64,000 bases of DNA from Planktothrix sp. PCC 11201 (GCF_900009135.1 NZ_LT797711.1:62001-126000), one strand, 5' to 3'; numbered from the stretch's first letter, positions 45,693 through 56,712 are shown. Numbers and translations are program-made. Notes: a model not told the origin generated them from the letters alone.

Positions 45693-46040
45693 TCCATATT
45701 CTCCCAGTTAAAATTATAGATTGGTTTAACAAGCTACCCTGATTTAGCGGATAGAAACGGGACAAGGTGGGTCTTCACATTTACAGACCCCTGTCCGCTC
45801 CCCGAAGTATTGATCAAGGCTTGAGACAGACCCCAATGACAACAATGGGGAAAATCCGCATAAATCGAAGCATGGTAGAAAAAATTTTCCTATACGGCAT
45901 AGTGCTTGCCATCTACTCCCCATGCAGAGCAGTTCTTACTATAACACAAATTCCGACCTTATCTCACTCCATGCTGGGGTGATCCTTGGCAATGGACTGA
46001 GATAAGGTGTGTGAATGCTTTTTTTCGAGATTAACACGGT
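45693..46040 (-). promoter_or_regulatory. rbp-rpsU intergenic region with 11-bp inverted repeat
   Basis: ACCTTATCTCA (45956-45966) and TGAGATAAGGT (45998-46008) are perfect inverted arms with a 31-nt loop, located 32 nt after the rbp stop. It could end most rbp transcripts while allowing read-through into rpsU. A -10-like TATAGT lies on the minus strand near 45940. No gene is supported here. Confidence 0.5.
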
Positions 46041-46361
46041 CTATCGACGGGGGTAACCACCACCACCACCACCGCCACCCCAGCCGCCACCACCACCCCG
46101 GGGAGATTTGCTGCGTTCTTCTTGGGGACGAGCTTTATTGACCTTGAGGGTGCGCTCCATCCATTCAGCCCCATCTAACTCTTGAATCGCTTTGGCTTCT
46201 TGATCTTCGGTTTCCATTTCTACAAAACCGAAACCTCGTTTGCGTTGGGTTTCACGGTCAATTGGAAGCTGAACTTTTTTAATAGTTCCATACTCACCAA
46301 AGACTTCTTTAAGATCATCTTCAGTGACGCTGTAAGATAAATTACCAACGTAAATAGTCAT
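46041..46361 (-). CDS. rbpA: Glycine-rich RRM RNA-binding protein (Rbp)
   Basis: A single RNA-recognition motif fills residues 1-80: RNP2 is IYVGNLSY and RNP1 is KRGFGFVEM, both with the aromatic residues that stack on RNA. The tail is glycine-rich (GGGGGWGGGGGGGGYPRR). Cyanobacterial Rbp proteins of this type accumulate in the cold and affect mRNA location or stability. The 106-residue length is normal. The upstream region (46362-46556) probably carries a long 5' leader as in other rbp genes. The symbol is by type; several paralogues usually exist. Confidence 0.94.
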   Translation of the reverse strand: MTIYVGNLSYSVTEDDLKEVFGEYGTIKKVQLPIDRETQRKRGFGFVEMETEDQEAKAIQELDGAEWMERTLKVNKARPQEERSKSPRGGGGGWGGGGGGGGYPRR

Positions 46362-46556
46362 TACTTACCTCTTAAAATCGAGTGGTGTGCAGATATTGGA
46401 ATTCGGAGGTAAGCGAGTAGGACTTACACTAAACAGAAAAATTTTTCCTGATTCGGGCATTACAGGGCTACCGATACCTAATCCATTTGTGATTATAACA
46501 TAATTTTCAATCATTACCAGTGCGACTGAAATAATCTTGCTGGCTTAACAGAATTG

Positions 46557-47222
46557 TTAATTAATTGTTAATTTTAATTGGGGAGGAATCAACTCAACTT
46601 CAAAAACTTGAGCAAAGGTTTCAGCAACTTGGGAACGGACTTGTTCCCAAGTAATCCCCGGAATAAATTGAGCCAAACTGCCAACGGGTCGATGGGCAAT
46701 CCCACAGGGAACAATTGCTTCAAAACCCTGCAAGTCAGGGCAGACATTCAGGGAAAAACCGTGCATAGTAATCCAACGACTGACTTTGATGCCTACAGCC
46801 GCCACTTTGGTTTGATTAATCCAAACTCCTGTTAACCCAGGAATCCTTTGGGCGGGGAGTCCATAGCTCTCCAAGACTTGAATTAACACCTGTTCTAGCT
46901 GCCTTAAATACCAATGTAAATCGGGGGTGTGGCGTCGTAGATTCAAAATCGGATAGCCGACAAGCTGCCCTGGGCAATGGTAGGTAACTTCCCCTCCCCG
47001 TTCTACCCGATGCAGTTCAAAGGCACAATCGTCGGGATCGAACTTCAGAAATTGTAAATCAGCCCCTTGTCCCAGGGTATAGACGGGGGGATGTTCCAAC
47101 AGGATTAACACATCATCGAGATCGGGGTTAAGCTTGCGGTCTTGAACCAAGGATTGCTGCCAATTCCAGGCCGTTGTATAGGGAACCGATCCAAGGTAAT
47201 AAATTTGACAGGGGACAGCCAC
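46557..47222 (-). CDS. lipB: Octanoyltransferase LipB
   Basis: LipB moves octanoyl groups from acyl carrier protein to lipoyl domains, the first step of lipoate synthesis. The family motifs are [19 protein letters not shown] (residues ~75-93) and [21 protein letters not shown], with the catalytic Lys and Cys region ([12 protein letters not shown]) present. The 221 residues fit. I use the ATG/near-start giving [11 protein letters not shown]. The gene is single and divergent from lrtA with 266 nt between. A minus-strand frame running out of its 5' end (47105-47398) is not supported. Confidence 0.93.
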   Translation of the reverse strand: MAVPCQIYYLGSVPYTTAWNWQQSLVQDRKLNPDLDDVLILLEHPPVYTLGQGADLQFLKFDPDDCAFELHRVERGGEVTYHCPGQLVGYPILNLRRHTPDLHWYLRQLEQVLIQVLESYGLPAQRIPGLTGVWINQTKVAAVGIKVSRWITMHGFSLNVCPDLQGFEAIVPCGIAHRPVGSLAQFIPGITWEQVRSQVAETFAQVFEVELIPPQLKLTIN

Positions 47223-47488
47223 AATAACCTTAAAAAAAAGAAGTTAACAGGAGATAGAGTAACAGATTTGATGCTAATATAATAAGTAGGAATACTTAAT
47301 TCAACTTCAAGGAGAGCAGAAAAAACGTACAAGAGATCAGAAAAAAAATCAAGCGGTTTTCGACGAAACTTAACCCCAGAAAAGTCAAGAATTGTCACAG
47401 GATCAAAAAAAATTGCAATGGGTGAAGTTTGGTATCAGGTTAGTGTTAAGGTGAGAATATGCCCACATTATGAGCGGGAGGGAGCTTT
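47223..47488 (+). promoter_or_regulatory. Leader/promoter region of lrtA
   Basis: The 266-nt gap holds both promoters for divergent lipB and lrtA. A strong ribosome site (GGGAGGGAGC) precedes the lrtA ATG. Cyanobacterial lrtA transcripts are known to have long regulatory leaders tied to light; no specific element can be named from sequence. Confidence 0.4.
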
Positions 47489-48136
47489 ATGAAGCTTGTT
47501 ATCCAGGGTAAAAATTTGGAAGTTACGACTGCAATTCACGAATATGTACATCAGAAGATCACAAAAGCTGTCAGTCATTTTGAACAATTGACAACGGAAG
47601 TGGATGTACATTTATCGGTTGCTCGGAACCCTCGGATAAATCCAAAACAAACCGCAGAAGTGACAATTTATGCCAACGGAACTGTGATTCGCGCTCAAGA
47701 AAGTAGTGAAAATCTTTACGCCAGCATTGATCTAGTCGCCGACAAAATTGCTCGCCAACTGCGGAAGTACAAAGAAAAACGTCAGGATAAGAGTCAAAAT
47801 CTACCTAAAACTGGTGAAGTCGTTATTGATCATCCGGTGGTTGAAGATTTGATCGGGGATCGTTCTCCTGAACTACCCCCAGAGGTGATTCGCACCAAAT
47901 ATTTTGCGATGCCTCTAATCACCGTTGATGAGGCTTTAGAACAGCTTCAATTTATTGATCATGATTTCTATATGTTCCGCAATGCCGAAACAGAAGAAAT
48001 TAATGTGATCTACAAGCGTTCTAATCATCGTGGTTACGGCGTGATTCAACCTCGCCACGGAGATGCAGAAAGTAACGGTAAATCTGCCCAGGCGAATACT
48101 GAGACTTTGAGTTCATCCAAAGCTGCTCAAGTTTAG
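47489..48136 (+). CDS. lrtA: Long-form ribosome hibernation factor (HPF/LrtA)
   Basis: It joins 70S ribosomes into inactive dimers or protects them in the dark or starvation. Residues 1-~100 are the S30AE/RaiA ribosome-binding domain ([20 protein letters not shown]; later [18 protein letters not shown]). A variable linker leads to the C-terminal dimerisation domain (residues ~150-200: [27 protein letters not shown]). The length (215) is that of long HPF, known as light-repressed LrtA in cyanobacteria. It is a single gene ending in a terminator at 48298. Confidence 0.95.
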   Translation: MKLVIQGKNLEVTTAIHEYVHQKITKAVSHFEQLTTEVDVHLSVARNPRINPKQTAEVTIYANGTVIRAQESSENLYASIDLVADKIARQLRKYKEKRQDKSQNLPKTGEVVIDHPVVEDLIGDRSPELPPEVIRTKYFAMPLITVDEALEQLQFIDHDFYMFRNAETEEINVIYKRSNHRGYGVIQPRHGDAESNGKSAQANTETLSSSKAAQV

Positions 48137-48297
48137 GGGTGTCGAGGGTTTGGCGGTGTGTCAAACCCCGATTACAACTGTACGGACTAATAATTGAAGA
48201 TGGGTTTTTGTTGAACGAGTATTCTATTCTAGGACGCTTTGGCTCAAAGGAAGACCATCAAAAAAACCGTGCCATATTAGGATGGAACGTTTAAAGC

Positions 48298-48327
48298 TCC
48301 ACCCCAGGAATGGCGGTGGATTTTTTT
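48298..48327 (+). terminator. Terminator after lrtA
   Basis: TCCACC (48298-48303) pairs with GGTGGA (48315-48320), with extra CC/GG pairs inside, followed by seven T. It lies about 160 nt after the lrtA stop and 50 nt before the next gene. Confidence 0.75.
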
Positions 48328-48373
48328 AATTAATGCGTCCCTGGGATGCCGTTGATTGCCCAAAGGACAGAAT

Positions 48374-50995
48374 ATGTTGAACCGTGCTGACAATACCCCG
48401 GCTTCCAAGATTTTAATTGTTGATGATCTTCCAGAAAATCTGGAACTGCTCTATCATGTTTTGACGGATGCCGGGTATGACGTCGATAGAGCTTTAGATG
48501 GAGAATCAGCCTTAGAACAAATCAATCATCATCCTCCAGAGGTAATTTTACTCGACGTCATGATGCCGGGTTTGAATGGTTATGAATTGTGCCAACAATT
48601 AAAGGCTTGCCCTCAAACCCGGGACATTCCTGTAATTTTTATTAGTGCTTTAGCTGAAATTAATAATAAAGTCAAGGGTTTTGAAGTGGGAGGGGTAGAC
48701 TATATTACCAAACCTTTTGAAATTGAAGATGTTATAGTTCGGGTGAAAAATCAGTTAACCATTGTTGAACAACAAAAACAGTTACAAGAACAAAAAGCTC
48801 AATTAGAAAAAGAAATTCAAGAGCGACGACGAGTTGAAACAGCCCTGCAACAAAGTATTAAACGAGAAAAAACCAGCGCCCGTGTGATTCAACGAATGCG
48901 CCAAACCCTCAACTTGAATAAGATATTTAAATCTACAACCGTAGAATTAAGGAAGGTCTTACATTGCGATCGGGTGGTGATTTATCAGTTTAATCCTGAC
49001 TGGAGTGGAAAAGTCGTTGCTGAGTCAGTAGAAACGGGTTGGATACCTTTAATTAAAGCTCAATATCATGATCCGGTGATGACTCAAACGGCGATTTTAA
49101 ATTCCGATTGTGTCTTTGAATCCTTAACAGAAACTTCTGAAATTCTTGTAGAAGATACTTATTTGCAAGAAACCCAAGGGGGTGTTTACCGCCGGGGGGT
49201 CATTTATCGATGTGTTGAAAATATTTATCAAGCTCAATTTAGTCCTTGTTATATTAATTTTTTGGAGCGATTTCAAGTTAAATCTTATTTAACCGTTGCT
49301 ATTTTTTGTGCCAATCAACTGTGGGGTCTGTTAGGAGCCTATCAAAGTTCGGATTTTCGCAAATGGCATCACATAGAAATTTCAATGGTAGTCCAAATTG
49401 CCAGCCAATTAGGGGTTGCTGTTCAGCAAGCCCAACTTTTTACAAAAATTCAAGAGCAAACAGAAGAATTAAAAATTGCCAAAAAGGCAGCCGATTCAGC
49501 CAATGCTGCTAAGAGTGAATTCTTGGCTAATATGAGTCATGAATTGCGGACTCCTTTGAATGCGATTTTAGGCTTTGCTCAAATTATGAAAAAAGATGAT
49601 TCTCTATTATTAGAACAGCGAAAGCACATTGAAATTATTAATCGCAGTGGAGAACATTTACTGGATTTAATTAATGATGTTTTAGAACTTTCTAAAATCG
49701 AAGCAGGGAAGACAACTTTAAATGAAACTCGATTTGATTTGTTAATATTGCTAGATAATATTAAGGATATGTTACGCTTGAAAGCCGAAAGTAAAGGCTT
49801 GATATTTAAGTTTTATATCTCTAATACTGTTCCTCAATATATTATCGGCGACGAAAGAAAGCTACGTCAAATTTTGGCAAATTTGTTAGGAAATGCGATT
49901 AAATTTACGACAACAGGTCGAGTTCAATTGCGAGTGAGTGCCGGATTTAAACCCCTATCAGAAGATGAGCTAAGTACCCAGAATACTAACCGATTTTTAC
50001 CCTTGAACTTGAGTGCTAGATCAGAAGCAATAAAAGAGGAGCGAAAAATCAATATTCAATTTGAAATTGAAGATACGGGAGCCGGCATTTCGCCTGAAGA
50101 ACTGCCTTTATTATTTGAGGCTTTTACCCAAACAGAAGTGGGTCGTAAATCAGGTCAGGGAACAGGCTTAGGACTGCCCATTAGTCGTCATTTTATCCAA
50201 TTAATGGGAGGAGATATTCAGGTAAAATCGATTCCAGAAAAAGGTTCAACCTTTACCTTTGAAATTCAAGCAAGAATAGATAGGGAAACCAGCTTCTCTC
50301 CTGATCAAAATCAGCAACAAATTGTCCATCTAGCTCCCGATCAAAATTCAGTTCGGATTTTAATTGTAGATGATGATGCGGATAATTGCTCATTATTAGT
50401 TAAAATGTTAAATAGAATTGGTTTTGAGGTACAAGAAGCCAGGGATGGTCAAGAGGCATTAGACCTTTGGCAAAGTTGGCGGCCGGATTTAATTTGTTTA
50501 GATATGCAATTACCGATTCTGGATGGCTTTGCTGTGGCTCGTCAAATTCGGAGTCAAGAACAGCAACATTCTATTCCGATTTTAGCCATTACTGCCTCGG
50601 TATTTGAGCAAGATCGACAATCTATTGCAGTTTCTGGATGTAATGATTGGATTAGTAAGCCCTTTAAAGAAGAAGTTCTGTTAGAAAAAATTAAAGAACA
50701 TCTAGGGGTAGAATATATCTATCAAGAACCCGATTTTAGTTATACATTCCCCAAAATTACGACATCTCTGGTCAGTTCGGCATTAAAAACTCAACTGGCA
50801 ATGTTGCCTGATTCATTCATTCAACAATTACATCATGCAGCTACTCAATGTAGTGATGATTTAGTTTTACAATTAATTGATCAAATTCCAGAAGAATTTA
50901 TGGATTTGAGCCAAGTAATTCAAGAATGGGTATTAAATTTTAGATTTGATCTAATTATTGATCTAACTTATCAGATTCAATCCTCCAAGCAATGA
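48374..50995 (+). CDS. Hybrid histidine kinase/response regulator (REC-GAF-HisKA-HATPase-REC)
   Basis: A soluble 873-residue kinase. The N-terminal receiver (residues ~15-135; Asp in VILLDVMMPGLNG) is followed by a coiled coil and a GAF domain of phytochrome-like type (~190-355, CDRVVIYQFNPDWSG). No Cys for bilin attachment is obvious, so I do not call it a photoreceptor. The H box is [15 protein letters not shown] with His389; the ATPase lobe is complete (DTGAGI, GTGLGLPIS). A second receiver (Asp in LICLDMQLPILDG) and a helical tail follow. I chose ATG 48374 because AAAGGA sits 6 nt upstream. The stop overlaps the next start by 4 nt. Its catalytic and C-terminal parts closely resemble those of the kinase at 27259-30006. 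Confidence 0.94.
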   Translation: MLNRADNTPASKILIVDDLPENLELLYHVLTDAGYDVDRALDGESALEQINHHPPEVILLDVMMPGLNGYELCQQLKACPQTRDIPVIFISALAEINNKVKGFEVGGVDYITKPFEIEDVIVRVKNQLTIVEQQKQLQEQKAQLEKEIQERRRVETALQQSIKREKTSARVIQRMRQTLNLNKIFKSTTVELRKVLHCDRVVIYQFNPDWSGKVVAESVETGWIPLIKAQYHDPVMTQTAILNSDCVFESLTETSEILVEDTYLQETQGGVYRRGVIYRCVENIYQAQFSPCYINFLERFQVKSYLTVAIFCANQLWGLLGAYQSSDFRKWHHIEISMVVQIASQLGVAVQQAQLFTKIQEQTEELKIAKKAADSANAAKSEFLANMSHELRTPLNAILGFAQIMKKDDSLLLEQRKHIEIINRSGEHLLDLINDVLELSKIEAGKTTLNETRFDLLILLDNIKDMLRLKAESKGLIFKFYISNTVPQYIIGDERKLRQILANLLGNAIKFTTTGRVQLRVSAGFKPLSEDELSTQNTNRFLPLNLSARSEAIKEERKINIQFEIEDTGAGISPEELPLLFEAFTQTEVGRKSGQGTGLGLPISRHFIQLMGGDIQVKSIPEKGSTFTFEIQARIDRETSFSPDQNQQQIVHLAPDQNSVRILIVDDDADNCSLLVKMLNRIGFEVQEARDGQEALDLWQSWRPDLICLDMQLPILDGFAVARQIRSQEQQHSIPILAITASVFEQDRQSIAVSGCNDWISKPFKEEVLLEKIKEHLGVEYIYQEPDFSYTFPKITTSLVSSALKTQLAMLPDSFIQQLHHAATQCSDDLVLQLIDQIPEEFMDLSQVIQEWVLNFRFDLIIDLTYQIQSSKQ

Positions 50996-52035
50996 ATAAC
51001 GATCAAAACCCCCTAAATCCCTGTGATATATTAGTTATTGATGATTACCCCGATAATCTAAGGGTTTTAACTGCGATTTTAGCCGAACAAGGATATCGAG
51101 TGAGAAAAGCAATTAATGGTCAACTCGCACTGGCTACTATTGAAGCTCAAGTTCCTGATTTAATCTTATTAGATATTCAACTTCCTGATATTAATGGTTA
51201 TGATCTCTGTCGTCAGATTAAAGCTAACCCCCGCACCTATGCTGTTCCAATTTTAATGATTAGTATTCATGATCAGGCTGAAGATATTGTTAGGGCCTTT
51301 GCAGAGGGGGCAGTGGATTATATCAAAAAACCATTCCAGCCAGAAGAAGTTATTATTAGAGTTAAAACTCAACTGATGATTAGAAATCTTTATAATCAAT
51401 TGGAACACCAAAATCACACCTTGTTTGAAAAAAATCACCAGCTTCAATCAGAAGTTGAGCAACGGATTCAAACGGAAGAATTTTTAAAAGCAGCTAATTT
51501 AAAATTAGAAAAATTAGCGTTTATTGATAGTCTCACAGAGTTAGGAAACCGTCGTTATTTTGATGAACAGTTGCCTCGAATTTGGCGACAGATGGCTAGA
51601 AATAAACAGTTAATTTCTTTGGTTATTTGTGATTTAGATTATTTTAAAATCTATAATGATACCTATGGTCATCCAGCCGGTGATCTTTGTCTTAAACAAG
51701 TGGCTGACGCGATTAAGCGGGCACTCAAACGTCCGGGGGATGCGGTTTTTCGTTATGGTGGAGAGGAATTTGTGATTATTCTCCCTGAAACTTCCTTAGA
51801 AGGTGCAATCCAAGTAACTAAAAATATACAGCTTGAAGTGGAACAACTTCATCACCTACATAGTAATTTTTCCATCTATCAAAAAACCACGTTAAGCTTT
51901 GGAATTTCCTCTCAATATCCTGAGCCAAATACATCACCTACACCTTTAATTATTCAAGCAGATCAAGCCCTTTATGAAGCCAAAATACAAGGGCGTAATA
52001 CCTATGCTATTTATGCTTATACCAATCCTTTTTAA
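50992..52035 (+). CDS. REC-GGDEF response regulator (diguanylate cyclase)
   Basis: It should make c-di-GMP when phosphorylated. The receiver (residues ~12-130; Asp in LILLDIQLPDING) is joined by a coiled coil to a GGDEF domain with the active motif GGEEF (FRYGGEEFVIILPE). The product-inhibition site RxxD is present five residues upstream (RPGDAVFRY). At 347 residues it has PleD/WspR-like architecture. The start overlaps the hybrid kinase stop (ATGA), so the kinase is the probable phosphodonor. Confidence 0.95.
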   Translation: MNNDQNPLNPCDILVIDDYPDNLRVLTAILAEQGYRVRKAINGQLALATIEAQVPDLILLDIQLPDINGYDLCRQIKANPRTYAVPILMISIHDQAEDIVRAFAEGAVDYIKKPFQPEEVIIRVKTQLMIRNLYNQLEHQNHTLFEKNHQLQSEVEQRIQTEEFLKAANLKLEKLAFIDSLTELGNRRYFDEQLPRIWRQMARNKQLISLVICDLDYFKIYNDTYGHPAGDLCLKQVADAIKRALKRPGDAVFRYGGEEFVIILPETSLEGAIQVTKNIQLEVEQLHHLHSNFSIYQKTTLSFGISSQYPEPNTSPTPLIIQADQALYEAKIQGRNTYAIYAYTNPF

Positions 52036-52143
52036 ATTATTTTAATATCGACTAAAGAACATTAATAAAGCAATAACAAGATAATATTGATCAATTAATT
52101 GGTATCGAGTTATAATGGAGTTCTGTTTGATGGTATTTTAATT

Positions 52144-52719
52144 ATGATTGTTAATCCTTCTGATTATAAAATTTCTCATGAAGATTATCTTGAAGGCGAA
52201 AAAATTAGCCCAATTCGCCATGAATATATTCGGGGAGAAGTCTATGCAATGGTTGGGGGAAGTGATGCTCATGATACGATTTCTGGGAATTTGATTGCTT
52301 TATTTAAAAATCACTTACGCGGCCAAGGATGTCGTGTTTATACGGGAAATATGAAAGTTCATATTCAAACCGCCGATACTTATTATTATCCTGATGTTAT
52401 GGTAACTTGCGACTTCCGCGACCGAAACAATGGTTATTTTAAACAATATCCTAGTTTAATTATTGAGGTATTATCTCCCTCAACCGAAGCATTTAATCGG
52501 GGAGATAAATTTGCCGATTATCGACAGATTGAAACCTTACAAGAATATGTGTTAATTAGTCAAAATAAAATTAATATAGAATGTTTTAGACAAAATCAAG
52601 AGGGGCGTTGGGTATTGTTTACCTATCAACAAAATCAACAGATACAATTAGAAAGTATTAATTTTAGTTGTCAGGTATCAGAAATTTATGAAGATGTTTT
52701 AGACTTCAATCACCCGTAA
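52144..52719 (+). CDS. Uma2 family endonuclease-like protein
   Basis: A second Uma2 gene (191 residues), of the SHEDYLEGEKISPIRHEYI type. The fold is clear from RGEVYAMVGGSDAHDTISGNL, the site residues YYPDVMVTCDFRD and SLIIEVLSPSTEAFNRGDKF (D...E), and a typical ending. I chose ATG 52144; the open frame extends 15 codons upstream from a poor start at 52099. It stands alone between the REC-GGDEF gene and the thiC riboswitch. Confidence 0.9.
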   Translation: MIVNPSDYKISHEDYLEGEKISPIRHEYIRGEVYAMVGGSDAHDTISGNLIALFKNHLRGQGCRVYTGNMKVHIQTADTYYYPDVMVTCDFRDRNNGYFKQYPSLIIEVLSPSTEAFNRGDKFADYRQIETLQEYVLISQNKINIECFRQNQEGRWVLFTYQQNQQIQLESINFSCQVSEIYEDVLDFNHP

Positions 52720-52885
52720 GATGTAGCCATAACGCACACCCCCATCAATTCATTGAAAATGATAATATTTTCCTTGAATAGCCCCCTACAATAAGTATAA
52801 TTACGCCCAAATTGTTCCGATATTTCTAAAGATTTGATTAATTTCTACCCAATTAACAAAAATTGTGATACCATCTTCTATTAAT

Positions 52886-54368
<1,483 letters not shown>

Positions 54369-54379
54369 TTAGCTATAAG

Positions 54380-54412
54380 CCGGGTTTTATATAAACCCGG
54401 TTTATTGGTTTA
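54380..54412 (+). terminator. Terminator of thiC
   Basis: CCGGGTTT (54380-54387) and AAACCCGG (54393-54400) form a perfect stem around 5 nt, followed by TTTATTGGTTT. It lies 11 nt after the thiC stop. Confidence 0.8.
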
Positions 54413-54454
54413 GAATATTAAGTTTTAAGATGCGCTGAAGCGCAACAACGGAAT

Positions 54455-54922
54455 ATGAGTTATCAAAGAATTTTAGTTGCGGTTGACCAATCGGCACAAA
54501 GTCAAATCGTGTTTGAAAAGGCGTTAGAATTAGCGCAGAAATCGTCGGGACAGTTGATGATTTTTAATCGTTTAACTCTCCATGAACCGGAAAGTTATAG
54601 TTACAGTAGTGTGCAGGTAGATAAAATTGTTCACCATTATCAATTTATTCAAGACAAGTTAGAACAGGATTTAGAACGAGTTCGCCTATGGTTAACGGGG
54701 TTAGAAAACCTAGCCATTGAAGCTGGAATTAAGGCCGAATGGGATTGGAAAGAAGGGAATGCCGGGCGTTTAATTTGTCAGGTGGCAAAGGATTGGGATG
54801 CTGATATTATTGTGATGGGAAGACGGGGAAGAACGGCAATTGCAGAGACAATTTTAGGCAGTGTCAGTTATCATGTTGTTCATCATGCACCCTGTTCGGT
54901 GTTGATTGTTCAGGGGAAATAA
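54455..54922 (+). CDS. Universal stress protein (UspA family)
   Basis: The 155-residue single Usp domain starts YQRILVAVDQSAQSQIVFEKAL. The nucleotide-binding loop is present near the end (GRRGRTAIAETILGSVS, then PCSVLIV), so ATP binding is likely. Such proteins help survival under stress; a direct partner is unknown. It is a single gene, 86 nt after thiC. Confidence 0.93.
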   Translation: MSYQRILVAVDQSAQSQIVFEKALELAQKSSGQLMIFNRLTLHEPESYSYSSVQVDKIVHHYQFIQDKLEQDLERVRLWLTGLENLAIEAGIKAEWDWKEGNAGRLICQVAKDWDADIIVMGRRGRTAIAETILGSVSYHVVHHAPCSVLIVQGK

Positions 54923-55375
54923 AATTACGAATATTTAGAATTGCTATAGTTCTTGCCTATCCCTATTTTATCCCCAATTAATCCCTTGATAAATTTCACT
55001 TAACGGGATTTGAAAATTGATAGAAGCTAAGGATAAAATATCATTAGGAGAATGGTACTCTGTTAGTAACCATTTGTTTTCAGGCGTTTTAGTAAACTGT
55101 TCAATATAGGTTTTATATTGGTCAATTAAAATATATTCCTTAAACTCAGGAATTGACCGATAATAATCAAATTTGTCTCCTTGGTCATAGTTTTTTGTAC
55201 TTCGGGATAGAACTTCAACAATAGACATCTCCGAAAATCCTCAAATGCCCTCTATCGCTACTTTTTGAGTCTCTAGCACTCCTGTGCCGGTTTCTCCTAA
55301 AGTAACGGATTCATAGGCTTTTTCAGTTACATTAATAATAATTAATGAATTTTATTTCTGATATTCAATCATTTT

Positions 55376-56296
55376 TCAAAAGTATTCTGGGCAATTCTTA
55401 GATGATAATACAATCGCTCCTATTCGCCATCTTATTAGTCCACATACTGTCAAGATTACTGCTTCATAATTTTGGCTCTTTAACCGAAATCTTTCTGAAG
55501 CAACTCGATAAATTTTTATCAGTCTTATTAAATGTTCGACTACAATCCTTTGTTTGGCTTTTAACCGATTTTCTTCTCGATTTTCAAGGGATATTTCTTG
55601 ATTCCTCGGTTTCTTATGTGGTGTATTAATTGCTGTTTCCCCTACATAAGCTTTATCCCCCCTGTATTTTTGATGATTCCCCAATTCCTCCCTTCTTTCT
55701 CTCCACAATTTCAGATCGCTTGTTGCTCCGGTATAACCCACAGCTACATCCACTATTTCTTTCCCGCTCGGCATGACAATGACTTGATTTTTAAAGGTAT
55801 GTGTTTTTTTCTTTCCTGAGTAATATTTTTTCTGCTCTTCATTGTCTGTTGGTCTTTGCATGGGCTGTTCATAGCTATCTACTACTAACTCATATTCCAG
55901 CAGAATTTTTTCTACCCACTCCCAATCACTCTCGTTTTTTTTTACTTGCTCAAGTAAACTGGCTGGCAGTAATTCTCTCAATATTTTTATCCCGTTATGG
56001 AAAATATCATTCGCTGTTGATTCACTCACTTCAAACTGTAACCCTAACATTTGAAATGTGGGCATCTGATGCAGATAAATTAGAGTTAGTAAGATTTGTT
56101 CCTCCACAGATAATTTCTGGTGACGACCCCCACCTGCTTTAATCAACCTGATCTTAGCTTTTTCTCGTTCTTGTCGTTTTTCTTGTTCTAATAACTCCGC
56201 GGCTTGAATTAGTTCTATCAACTGTTCATATTCCATCCCTAATAGCCTTTTTGTTTGCTGGGGATTCTTGTCCAGATAGCCTCTTAATTTAGTCAT
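55376..56296 (-). CDS. IS5-family (ISL2-type) DDE transposase
   Basis: The 306-residue protein is intact. An N-terminal helix-turn-helix region (SVEEQILLTLIYLHQMPTFQMLGLQF) is followed by a DDE_4-type catalytic domain: D1 in VVDSYEQPMQR, D2 in YRGDKAYVG, and E in VVEHLIRLIKIYR. I chose ATG 56296, since AAGGAG lies just upstream; a TTG at 56317 is in frame. A perfect hairpin (56307-56325) overlaps its leader. Plus-strand frames opposite it are artefacts. Confidence 0.93.
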   Translation of the reverse strand: MTKLRGYLDKNPQQTKRLLGMEYEQLIELIQAAELLEQEKRQEREKAKIRLIKAGGGRHQKLSVEEQILLTLIYLHQMPTFQMLGLQFEVSESTANDIFHNGIKILRELLPASLLEQVKKNESDWEWVEKILLEYELVVDSYEQPMQRPTDNEEQKKYYSGKKKTHTFKNQVIVMPSGKEIVDVAVGYTGATSDLKLWRERREELGNHQKYRGDKAYVGETAINTPHKKPRNQEISLENREENRLKAKQRIVVEHLIRLIKIYRVASERFRLKSQNYEAVILTVCGLIRWRIGAIVLSSKNCPEYF

Positions 56297-56306
56297 CTCT
56301 CCTTGG

Positions 56307-56325
56307 GGTAAAATCAAATTTTACC
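56307..56325. other. Hairpin in the transposase leader
   Basis: GGTAAAAT (56307-56314) and ATTTTACC (56318-56325) are perfect arms around CAA, ending a few nucleotides before the transposase ribosome site. Such a hairpin could limit transposase translation from outside transcripts. Confidence 0.4.
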
Positions 56326-56712
56326 ATCTTGCTATCCCTCCCCATTTTTATTTCGGAGATGTCTAATTATTAAAGGATTAATTACGGTATCAGTTCGGTT
56401 TTCTTGAAGAATTGGTTCTCCTGAAATCACCATCACATCAGGATAAGTATAAATCCGATAATGGGGTATCCACAGACGAACATCACTAATAAATATTTTA
56501 TAACTTTGGTTTCTGAGAGCAAATTTTAAATACGCATAAAAATTACCCGCAATATCGTTATGATTGGGTGTACCACCTGTCATAGAAACAATTTTCCCAT
56601 CGATATACTCGTTTTTGCTGTCGGCTTTTTCTTCTAATTCCAGATATTCTTCTGGGGTGTAATGGCGTTGTTGAATTTCAGTTAACATGATTTTTTCCTA
56701 TAAAGATTGTGC

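Larger units (their letters stand above)
55223..56364 (-). mobile_element. IS5-superfamily insertion sequence (ISL2-like), complete
   Basis: The 1142-bp element has 14-bp perfect terminal inverted repeats, AGACATCTCCGAAA at 55223-55236 and its complement at 56351-56364. The target duplication is AAT (55220-55222 and 56365-56367 on the plus strand). A 3-bp duplication of ANT form, with one DDE transposase, fits the ISL2 group of IS5. About 150 nt separate the transposase stop from the left end. The exact ends and intact transposase indicate a recent insertion. Confidence 0.92.
54968..56688 (-). pseudogene. Uma2 family gene interrupted by an IS element
   Basis: The N-terminal part (56688 down to 56368, from MLTEIQQRHYTPEEYLEL to the frame ...VINPLII) and C-terminal part (55219 down to 54968, VEVLSRSTKNYDQGDKF...) are two halves of one Uma2 gene on the minus strand. 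Removing the element at 55223-56364 together with one copy of the 3-bp duplication restores one open frame reading NPLIIVEVLSRSTKNYDQG, exactly the conserved Uma2 active-site region. Both remaining frames are short (118 and 86 residues), and the C-terminal one gets an ATG from the IS end. The gene is therefore disrupted and the product non-functional, while the parent gene looks otherwise intact. Confidence 0.93.

Noticed and set aside
45767-45982. 71-residue plus-strand frame between rpsU and rbp
   Set aside because: It is antisense to a regulatory region and its translation has no family signal; the inverted repeat explains the structure there.
47105-47398. 97-residue minus-strand frame overlapping the lipB 5' end
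   Set aside because: It overlaps lipB in another frame and covers the lipB-lrtA promoter region; composition is not protein-like.
48374-50995. Phytochrome-type photoreceptor
   Set aside because: The GAF domain resembles phytochrome-related GAFs, but no clear bilin-binding Cys context could be seen, so only GAF is called.
54968-55228. 86-residue frame starting MSIVEVLSRSTK as its own gene
   Set aside because: Its ATG comes from the IS end; the rest is the 3' half of the interrupted Uma2 gene.
55402-56142. Plus-strand frames opposite the transposase
   Set aside because: They are antisense to a clear DDE transposase, with hydrophobic low-quality translations and no family features.
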